Shown in pieces: positions 50,801 through 61,500 of a stretch of 64,000 nucleotides of DNA (positions are counted from its first letter, which is position 1; every line of letters starts with the position of its first letter). Made by a program: the position numbers and the translations under genes. The stretch lies in assembly GCA_033782935.1 (NCBI GenBank), contig JAWQEG010000710.1:930001-994000 (forward strand), read 5' to 3'. Below the pieces are notes generated by a model, which saw only the letters and a program-made list of their open reading frames with translations, was not told the DNA's origin and did not search any database. Source of the DNA: Petrolisthes cinctipes (lineage: Eukaryota > Arthropoda > Malacostraca > Decapoda > Porcellanidae).

Positions 50801-53201
50801 GGTGGTGGGTGTCTTTACAGTTCTTGGACTGTAAATATCAACCATCATCCATTGGGTGGTGGGAGTGTGAGTGTCATTACAGTGCTCAGACTATAAATAT
50901 TAACAGTCATTCATGGGGTGGTGGGTGTGTGGGTGTCATTACAGTGCTTGGACTGTAAATATCAACAGTCATTTATAGGGTGGTGGGTGTGTGAGTGTCA
51001 TTACAGAGCTTGGATTGTAAATATCAACAGTCATTTATGGGGTGGTGGGTGTGTGGGTGTCATTACAATGCTTGGAGAGTAAATATCAAAAGTCATTCTT
51101 GTGGTGGTGGGTGTGTGGGTGTCATTACAGTGCTTAAAATGTAAATATCAACAGTCATTTATGGGGTGGTGGGTGTGTGGCTGTCATTACAGTGCTTGGA
51201 TTGTAAATATCAACAGTCAATTATTGGGTGGTGGGTTTGTGGGTTTCATTACCGTGCTTGGACTGTAAATATCAACAGTCAGTCATGGGGTTGTGGGTGT
51301 GTGGATGTCATTACAGTGCTTGGACTGTAAATATCAACAGTCATTTATGGGGTGGTGGGTGTGTGGCTGTCATTAGAATGCTTGGACTGTAAATATCAAC
51401 CATAATTCATGGGGTGGTGGTTGTGGGGGTGTCATTACAGTGCTTTGACTGTAAATATCAACAGTCATTCATGGGGTGGTGAGTATGAGGGTGTCATTAC
51501 AGTGCTTAAACTGTAAATATCAACAGTCATTCATGTGGTGGTTGGTGTGTGGGTGTCATTACATGGCTTGGACTGTAAATATCAAGTCATTTATAGGGTG
51601 GTGGGTATGTGTGTGTCATTAGTGCTTGGACTGTAAATATCAACATTCATTCATGGGATGGTGGGTGGCATTACAGTGCTTGAACTGTAAATATCAACAG
51701 TCAGTCATGGGGTGGTGTGTGTGTGGATGTCATTACAGTGATTGGACTGTAAATATCAACAGTCATTAACAGGGTGGTGGATGTGTGGCTGTCATTACAG
51801 TGTTTGGAATGTAAATATCAACAGTCAGTCATGGGGTGGTTGGTGTGTGGATGTCATTACAGTGCTTGGACTGTAAATATCAACAGTCATTTATGGGGTG
51901 GTGGGTGTGTGGCTGTCATTAGAATGCTTGGACGGTAAATATCAACCATAATTCATGGGGTGGTGGGTGTGGGGGTGTCATTAAAGTGCTTTTACTGTAA
52001 ATATCAACAGTCGTTCATGGGGTGGTGGGTATGAGGGTGTCATTACAGTGCTTAAACTGTAAATATCAACAGTCATTCATGGGGTGGTAGGTGTTTGGGT
52101 GTCATTATAGTGCTTGGACTGCTAATATCAACAGTCTTTCATGGGGTGGTTGGTGTGTTGGTGTCATTACATGGCTTGGACTGTAAATATCAAGTCATTT
52201 ATGGGGTGGTTGGTATGTGTGTGTCATTAGTGCTTGGACTGTAAGTATCAACAGTCATTCATGGATTGGTGGGTGGCATTACATTGCTTGGACTGTAAAT
52301 ATCAACAGTCATTCATAAGGTGATGGGTGTGTGGGTGTCATTACAGTGCTTGGACTGTAAATATCAACAGTCATTTATGGGGTGGTGGGTGTGTGGCTGT
52401 CATTACAGTGTTTGGACAGTAAATATCAACAGTCAGTCATGGGGTGGTGGGTTTGTGGGTGTTATTACAGTGCTTGGACTGTAAATATCAACAGTCAATA
52501 ATTCGGTGGTGGGTGTGTGTGTGTCATTACAGTGCTTGAACTATAAATATTAAGTCAATCATGGGGTGGTGGGTGTGTGTGTGTCATTAGTGCTTGGACT
52601 GTAAATATCAACAGTCATTCATGAGGTGGTGGGTGGCATTACAGTGCTTGGACTGTAAATATCAACCATCATTCATTGGGTGGTGGGTGTGTGGGTGTCA
52701 TTACAGTGCTCAGACTGTAAATATTAAGTGTCATTGACAGTGTGGTGGGTGTGTGGATGTCATTACAATGCTTGGACTGTAAATATCAACAGTCATTTAT
52801 GAAGTGGTGGGTGTGTGGCTTTCATTACAGTGCTTGGACTGTAAATATCTACTGTCATTAATAGGGTGGTGGGTGTGTGGCTGTCATTACAGTGCTTGGA
52901 CTGTAAATATCAACAGTTAATTATGGGGTTGTGGGGTTGTGGATGTCATTACAGTGCTTGGACTGTAAATATCAACAGTTTTTCATGGGGTGGTGGGTGT
53001 GTGGGTGTCATTACAGTGCTTGGACTATAAATATCAACCGTCATATATAGGGTGGTGGGTGTGTGAGTGTCATTAAAGATCTTGGACTGTAAATATTAAC
53101 AGTTAATCATGAGGTGGTGGGTGTGTGGATTTCATTACAGTGATTGGACTGTAAATATCAACAGTCATTCATTGGATGGTGGGTGTGTGGGTGTCATTAC
53201 A

Positions 53202-53259
53202 GTGTTTTGATTGTAAATATCAACAGTCATGGGGTGGTGGGTGTGTGGGTGTCATTAGA
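53202..53259 (+). repeat. Reference copy: 58-bp monomer class
   Basis: This unit reads AACAGTCATGGGGTGG where the consensus has AACAGTCATTCATGGGG. The 4-bp loss lies between two CAT repeats. I found the class only in the right domain, at 45207, 47640, 49518, 50544, 53224, 54622, 56132, 58726, 60480 and 62986; a related form with CATTGGG is at 57832 (position of the CAGTCAT). It is always followed by a CATTAGAGTG unit or close variant. What comes next splits it into two families: AACTATCA (45207, 50544, 56132, 58726, 60480) or AACCATAATTTTTGG or a near variant (the others). Confidence 0.88.
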
Positions 53260-53579
53260 GTGCTTGGACTGTAAATATCAACCATAATTTTTGGGGTGGT
53301 GGGTGTTTGTGTGTCTATGCAGTGTTTGGACTGTAAATATAAATAGTCAATCATGAGGTGGTGGGTGTGTTGGTGTCATTACAATGCTCGGACTGTAAAT
53401 ATCAACAGTCATTTATGGGGTTGTGGGTGGCATTACAGTGCTTGGACTGTAAATATTTACATTCATTCATAGGGTGGTTGGTGTGTGAATGTCATTATAG
53501 AGCTTGGACTGTAAATATCAATAGTCATTCATTGGGTGGTGGGTGTGTGGATGTCATTACAGTGCATGGACTGTAAATA

Positions 53580-55560
53580 TCAACAGTCAGTCATGGGGTG
53601 GTGGGTTTGTGGGTGTTATTACAGTGCTTGGACAGTAAATATCAACAGTTAATAATTCGGTGGTGGGTGTGTGTGTTTCATTAAAGTGCTTGAACTATAA
53701 ATATTAAGTCAATCACGGGGTGGTGGGTGTGTGTGTGTCATTAGTGCTTGGACTGTAAATATCAACAATCATTTAAGGGGTGGTGGGTGTGTGGCTGTCA
53801 TTACAGTGTTTGGACAGTAAATATCAACAGTCAGTCATGGGGTGGTGGGTTTGTGGGTGTTATTACAGTGCTTGGACTGTAATTATCAACAGTTAATAAT
53901 TCGGTGGTGGGTGTGTGTGTGTCATTAAAGTGCTTTAACTATAAATATTAAGTTAATCACGTGGTGGTGGGTGTGTGTGTGTCATTAGTGCTTGGACTGT
54001 AAATATCAACAGTCATTCATGAGGTGGTGAGTGGCTTTACAGTGCATGGACTGTAAATATCAACCATCATTCATTGGGTGGTGGGTGTGTGGGTGTCATT
54101 ATAGTGCTCAGACTGTAAATATTAAGTGTCATTGACAGTGTGGTGGGTGTGTGGATGTCATTACAATGCTTGGACTGTAAATATCAACAGTCATTTATGA
54201 AGTGGTGGGTGTGTGGCTTTCATTACAGTGCTTGGACTGTAAATATCTACTGTCATTAATAGGGTGGTGGGTGTGTGGCTGTCATTACAGTGCTTGGACT
54301 GTAAATATCAACAGTTAATTATGGGGTTGTTGGGTTGTGGATGTCATTACAGTGCTTGGACTGTAAATATCAACAGTTTTTCATGGGGTGGTGGGTGTGT
54401 GGGTGTCATTACAGAACTTGGACTATAAATATCAACTGTCATATATAGGGTGGTGGGTGTGTGAGTGTCATTAAAGAGCTTGGACTGTAAATATTAACAG
54501 TTAATCATGAGGTGGTGGGTGTGTGGGTTTCATTACAGTGATTGGACTGTAAACATCAACAGTCATTCATTGGATGGTGGGTGTGTGGGTGTCATTACAG
54601 TGTTTTGATTATAAATATCAACAGTCATGGGGTGGTGGGTGTGTGGGTGTCATTAGAGTGCTTGGACTGTAAATATCAACCATAATTTTTGGGGTAGTGG
54701 GTGTTTGTGTGTCTATGCAATGCTTGGACTGTAAATATAAACAGTCAATCATGAGGTGGTGGGTGTGTTGGTGTCATTACAATGCTTGGACTGTAAATAT
54801 CAACAGTCATTCATGGGGTGGTGGGTGTGTGGGTGTCATTACAGTGTTTTGACGGTAAATATTAACAGTCATTCATAGGGTGGTGGGTGTCATTACAGTT
54901 CTTGGACTGTAAATATCAAGTCATTCATGGGTTGGTGGGTGTGTGTGTATAATTAGTGCTCGGACTGTAAATATCAACAGTCATTTATGGGGTTGTGGGT
55001 GGCATTACAGTGCTTGGACTGTAAATATTTACATTCATTTATAGGGTGGTTGGTGTGTGAGTGTCATTACAGAGCTTGGACTGTAAATATCAATAGTCAT
55101 TCATTGGGTGGTGGGTGTGTGGATGTCATTACAGTGCATGGACTGTAAATATCAACAGTCAGTCATGGGGTGGTGGGTTTGTGGGTGTTATTACAGTGCT
55201 TGGACAGTAAATATCAACAGTTAATAATTCGGTGGTGTGTGTGTGTGTGTCATTAAAGTGCTTGAACTATAAATATTAAGTCAATCACGGGGTGGTGGGT
55301 GTGTGTGTGTCATTAGTGCTTGGACTGTAAATATCAACAATCATTTATGGGGTGGTGAGTGTGTGGCTGTCATTACAGTGTTTGGACAGTATATATCAAC
55401 AGTCAGTCATGGGGTGGTGGGTTTGTGGGTGTTATTACAGAGCTTGGACTGTAAATATCAACAGTTAATAATTCGGTGGTGGGTGTGTGTGTGTCATTAA
55501 AGTGCTTGAACTATAAATATTAAGTTAATCAGGGGGTGGTGGGTGTGTGTGTGTCATTAG
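53580..55560 (+). repeat. Local ~1.4-1.57 kb duplication in the right domain
   Basis: The 58-bp marker unit at 53224 recurs at 54622 (1398 bp). The GGACAGTAAATATC unit followed by TTAATAATTCGGTGG recurs from about 53630 to about 55203 (about 1572 bp). Within each copy the TTAATAATTCGG type itself occurs twice, about 240 bp apart (53650/53889 and 55224/55463). Together these give a nested duplication: a ~240-bp repeat inside a ~1.4-1.6 kb repeat inside the ~5-kb super-repeat. Confidence 0.65.
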
Positions 55561-58500
55561 TGCTTGGACTGTAAATATCAACAGTCATTCATGAGGTGGT
55601 GGGTGGCATTACAGTGCTTGGACTGTAAATATCAACCATCATTCATTGGGTGGTGGGTGTGTGGGTGTCATTACAGTGATCAGACTATAAATATTAAGTG
55701 TCATTGACAGTGTTATGGGTGTGTGGATGTCATTACAGTGCTTGGACTGTAAATATCAACAGTCATTTATGGGGTGGTGGGTGTGTGGCTGTCATTACAG
55801 TGCTTGGACTGTAAATATCTACTGTCATTTATGGGGTGGTGGGTGTGTGGCTGTCATTACAGTGCTTGGACTGTAAATATCAACAGTTAATTATGGGGTG
55901 GTGGGGTTGTGGATGTCATTACAGTGCTTGGACTGTAAATATCAACCGTCATATATAGGGTGGTGGGTGTTTGACTGTCATTACAGAGCTTGGAATGTAA
56001 ATATTAACAGTCAATCATGAGGTGGTGGGTGTGTGGGTTTCATTACAGTGATTGGACTGTAAATATCAACAGTCATTCATTGGATGGTGGGTGTGTGGGT
56101 GTCATTACAGTGTTTTGATTGTAAATATCAACAGTCATGGGGTGGTGGGTGTGTGGGTGTCATTAGAGTGCTTGGACTGTAACTATCACCAGTCATTCAT
56201 TGGGTGGTGGGTGTTTGGGTGTCTATGCATTGCTTGGACTGTAAATATCAACAGTCAATCATGAGGTGGTGGGTGTGTTGGTGTCATTACAATGCTTGGA
56301 CTGTAAATATCAACAGTCATTCATGGGGTGGTGGGTGTGTGGGTGTCATTACAGTGTTTTGACGGTATATATTAACAGTCATTCATAGGGTGGTGTGTGT
56401 CATTACAGTTCTTGGACTGTAAATATCAACCATCATCCATTGGGTGGTGGGTGTGTGGGTGTCATTACAGTTGTCAGACTATAAATATTAACAGTCATTC
56501 ATGGGGTGGTGGGTGTGTGGGTGTCATTACAGTGCTTAGACTGTAAATATCAACAGTCATTTATGGGGTGGTGGGTGTGTGGGTGTCATTACAATGCTTG
56601 GAGAGTAAATATCAAAAGTCATTCATGGGGTGGTGGGTGTGTGGGTGTCATTACAGTGCTTAAAATGTAAATATCAACAGTCATTCATGGGGTGTTAGGT
56701 GTTTGGGTGTCCTTATAGTGCTTGGACTGCTAATATCAACAGTCTTTCATGGGGTGGTTGGTGTGTGGGTGTCATTACATGGCTTGGACTGTAAATATCA
56801 AGTCATTTATGGGGTGGTGGGTATGTGTGTGTCATTAGTGCTTGGACTGTAAGTATCAACAGTCATTCATGGGATGGTGGGTGGCATTACATTGCTTGGA
56901 CTGTAAATATCAACAGTCATTCATAGGGTGATGGGTGTGTGGGTGTCATTACAGTGCTTGGACTGTAAATATCAACAGTCATTTATGGGGTGGTGGGTGT
57001 GTGGCTGTCATTACAGTGTTTGGACAGTAAATATCAACAGTCAGTCATGGGGTGGTGGGTTTGTGGGTGTTATTACAGTGCTTGGACTGTAAATATCAAC
57101 AGTCAATAATTCGGTTGTGGGTGTGTGTGTGTCATTACAGTGCTTGAACTATAAATATTAAGTCAATCATGGGGTGGTGGGTATGTGTGTGTCATTAGTG
57201 CTTGGACTGTAAATATCAACAGTCATTCATGAGGTGGTGGGTAGCATTACAGTGCTTGGACTGTAAATATCAACCATCATTCATTGGGTGGTGGGTGTGT
57301 GGGTGTCATTACAGTGCTCAGACTGTAAATATTAAGTGTCATTGACAGTGTGGCGGGTGTGTGGATGTCATTACAATGCTTGGACTGTAAATATCAACAG
57401 TCATTTATGAAGTGGTGGGTGTGTGGCTTTCATTACAGTGCTTGGACTGTAAATATCTACTGTCATTAATAGGGTGGTGGGTGTGTGGCTGTCATTACAG
57501 TGCTTGGACTGTAAATATCAACAGTTAATTATGGGGTTGTGGGGTTGTGGATGTCATTACAGTGCTTGGACTGTAAATATCAACAGTTTTTCATGGGGTG
57601 ATGGGTGTGTGGGTGTCATTACAGTGCTTGGACTATAAATATCTACTGTCATATATAGGGTGGTGGGTGTGTGAGTGTCATTAAAGAGCTTGGACTGTAA
57701 ATATTAACAGTTAATCATGAGGTGGTGGGTGTGTGGGTTTCATTACAGTGATTGGACTGTAAATATCAACAGTCATTCATTGGATGGTGGGTGTGTGGGT
57801 GTCATTACAGTGTTTTGATTGTAAATATCAACAGTCATTGGGTGGTGGGTGTGTGGGTGTCATTAGAGTGCTTGGACTGTAAATATCAACCATAATTTTT
57901 GGGGTGGTGGGTGTTTGTGTGTCTATGCAGTGCTTGGACTGTAAATATAAACAGTCAATCATGAGGTGGTGGGTGTGTTGGTGTCATTACAATGCTTGGA
58001 CTGTAAATATCAACAGTCATTCATAGGGTGGTGGGTGTGTGGGTGTCATTACAGTGTTTTGACGGTAAATATTAACAGTCATTCATAGGGTGGTGGGTGT
58101 CATTACAGTTCTTGGACTGTAAATATCAAGTCATTCATGGGTTGGTGGGTGTGTGTGTTTAATTAGTGCTCGGACTGTAAATATCAACAGTCATTTATGG
58201 GGTTGTGGGTGGCATTACAGTGCTTGGACTGTAAATATTTACATTCATTCATAGAGTGGTTGGTGTGTGAGTGTCATTACAGAGCTTGGACTGTAAATAT
58301 CAATAGTCATTCATTGGGTGGTGGGTGTGTGGATGTCATTACAGTGCATGGACTGTAAATATCAACAGTCAGTCATGGGGTGGTGGGTTTATGGGTGTTA
58401 TTACAGTGCTTGGACAGTAAATATCAACAGTTAATAATTCGGTGGTGGGTGTGTGTGTGTCATTAAAGTGCTTGAACTATAAATATTAAGTTAATCACGG

Positions 58501-61500
58501 GGTGGTGGGTGTGTGTGTGTCATTAGTGCTTGGACTGTAAATATCAACAGTCATTCATGAGGTGTTGGGTGGCATTACAATGATTGGACTGTAAATATCA
58601 ATCATCATTCATTGGGTGGTGGGTGTGTGGGTGTCATTACAGTGATCAGACTATAAATATTAACAGTCATTCATGGGGTGGTGGGTGTTTGGGTGTCATT
58701 ACAGTGTTTTGATTGTAAATATCAACAGTCATGGGGTGGTGGGTGTGTGGGTGTCATTAGAGTGCTTGGACTGTAACTATCAACAGTCATTCATTGGGTG
58801 GTGGGTGTTTGGGTGTCTATGCAGTGCTTGAACTGTAAATATCAACAGTCAATCATGAGGTGGTGGGTGTGTTGGTGTCATTACAATGCTTGGACTGTAA
58901 ATATCAACAGTCATTCATGGGGTGGTGGGTGTGTGGGTGTCATTACAGTGTTTTGACGGTATATATTAACTGTCATTCATAGGGTGGTGGGTGTCATTAC
59001 AGTTCTTGAACTGTAAATAGCAACCATCATCCATTGGGTGGTGGGTGTGTGGGTGTCATTACAGTGATCAGACTATAAACATTAACAGTCATTCATGGGG
59101 TGGTGGGTATGTGGGTGTCATTACAGTGCTTAGACTGTAAATATCAACAGTCATTTATAGGGTGGTGGATGTGTGAGTGTCATTACAGAGCTTGGAGAGT
59201 AAATATCAAAAGTCATTCTTGGGGTGGTGGGTGTGTGGGTGTCATTAGAATGCTTGGACTGTAAATATCAACCATAATTCATGGGTTGGTGGGTGTGGGG
59301 GTGTCATTACAGTGCTTTGACTGTAAATATCAACAGTCATTCATGGGGTGGTGGGTATGAGGGTGTCATTACAGTGCTTAAACTGTAAATATCAACAGTC
59401 ATTCATGGGGTGGTAGGTGTTTGGGTGTCATTATAGTGCTTGGACTGTAAATATCAACAGTCATTCATGGGGTGGTTGGTGTGTGGGTGTCATTACATGG
59501 CTTGGACTGTAAATATCAAGTCATTTATGTGGTGGTGGGTATGTGTGTGTCATTAGTGCTTGGACTGTAAATATCAACATTCATTCATTGGATGGTGGGT
59601 GGCATTACAATGCTTGGACTGTAAATATCAACAGTCAGTCATGGGGTGGTTGGTGTGTGGATGTCATGACAGTGATTGGACTGTAAATATCAACAGTCAT
59701 TAATGGGGTGGTGGGTGTGTGGCTGTCATTACAGTGTTTGGACTGTAAATATCAACAGTCAGTCATGGGGTGGTTGGTGTGTGGATGTCATTACAGTGCT
59801 TGGACTGTAAATATCAGCAGTCATTCATAGGATGGTGGGTGGCATTACATTGCTTGGACTGTAAATATCAACAGTCATTCATAGGGTGATGGGTGTGTGG
59901 GTGTCATTACAGTGCATGGACTGTAAATATCAACAGTTATTTATGGGGTGGTGGGTGTTTGGGTGTCATTACTGTGTTTGGACAGTAAATATCAACAGTC
60001 AGTCATGGGGTGGTGGGTTTGTGGGTGTTATTACAGTGCTTGGACTGTAAATATCAACAGTCAATAATTCGGTGGTGGGTGTGTGTGTGTCATTACAGTG
60101 CTTGAACTATAAATATTAAGTCAATCATGGGGTGGTGGGTGTGTGTGTGTCATTAGTGCTTGGACTGTAAATATCAACAGTCATTCATGAGGTGGTGGGC
60201 GGCATTACAGTGCTTGGACTGTAAATATCAACCATCATTCATGGGGTGGTGGGTGTGTGTGTGTCATTACAGTGCTTGGACCATAAATATCAACCGTCAT
60301 ATATAGGGTGGTGGGTGTGTGACTGTCATTACAGAGCTTGGACTGTAAATATTAACAGTCAATCATGAGGTGGTGGGTGTGTGGGTTTCATTACAGTGAT
60401 TGGACTGTAAATATCAACAGTCATTCATTGGATGGTGGGTGTGTGGGTGTCATTACAGTTTTTTTATTGTAAATATCAACAGTCATGGGGTGGTGGGTGT
60501 GTGGGTGTCATTAGAGTGCTTGGACTGTAACTATCAACAGTCATTCATTGGGTGGTGGGTGTTTGGGTGTCTATGCAGTGCTTGAACTGTAAATATCAAC
60601 AGTCAATCATGAGGTGGTGGGTGTGTTGGTGTCATTACAATGCTTGGACTGTAAATATCAACAGTCATTCATGGGGTGGTGGGTGTGTGGGTGTCATTAC
60701 AGTGTTTTGACGGTATATATTAACAGTCATTCATAAGGTGGTGGGTGTCATTACAGTTCTTGGACTGTAAATATCAACCATCATCCATTGGGTGGTGGGT
60801 GTGTGGGTGTCATTACAGTGCTCAGACTATAAATATTAACAGTCATTTATGGGGTGGTGGGTGTGTGGGTGTCATTACAGTGCTTAGACTGTAAATATCA
60901 ACAGTCATTTATAGGGTGGTGGGTGTGTGAGTGTCATTACAGAGCTTGGACTGTATATATCAACAGTCATTTATGGGTCGGTGGGTTTGTGGGTGTCATT
61001 ACAATGCTTGGAGAGTAAATATCAAAAGTCATTCTTGGGATGGTGGGTGTGTGGGTGTCATTACAGTGCTTAAAATGTAAATATCAATAGTCATTTATGG
61101 GGTGGTGGGTGTGTGGCTGTCATTACAGTGCTTGGATTGTAAATATCAACAGTCAATTATTGGGTGGTGGGTTTGTGGGTTTCATTACCGTGCTTGGACT
61201 GTAAATATCAACAGTCAGTCATGGGGTTGTGGGTGTTTGGATGTCATTACAGTGCTTGGACTGTAAATATTAACAGTCATTTATGGGGTGGTGGGTGTGT
61301 GGCTGTCATTAGAATGCTTGGACTGTAAATATCAACCATAATTCATGGGGTGGTGGGTGTGGGGGTGTCATTACAGTGCTTTGACTGTAAATATCAACAG
61401 TCATTCATGGAGTGGTGGGTATGAGGGTGTCATTACAGTGCTTTGACTGTAAATATCAACAGTCATTCATGGGGTGGTGGGTATGAGGGTGTCATTACAG

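Noticed and set aside
1643..60585. Dozens of + strand open frames of 60-129 codons with Cys/Trp/Gly-rich products such as CLDCKYQQSFMGWWVCGCHY.
   Set aside because: They are translations of the satellite. The 62-bp unit rotates through three frames, and the only recurrent stop is TAA in CTGTAAATA, so frames of ~180-300 bp arise by default. They show no conserved start, no ribosome context, no domain, and break wherever a monomer varies.
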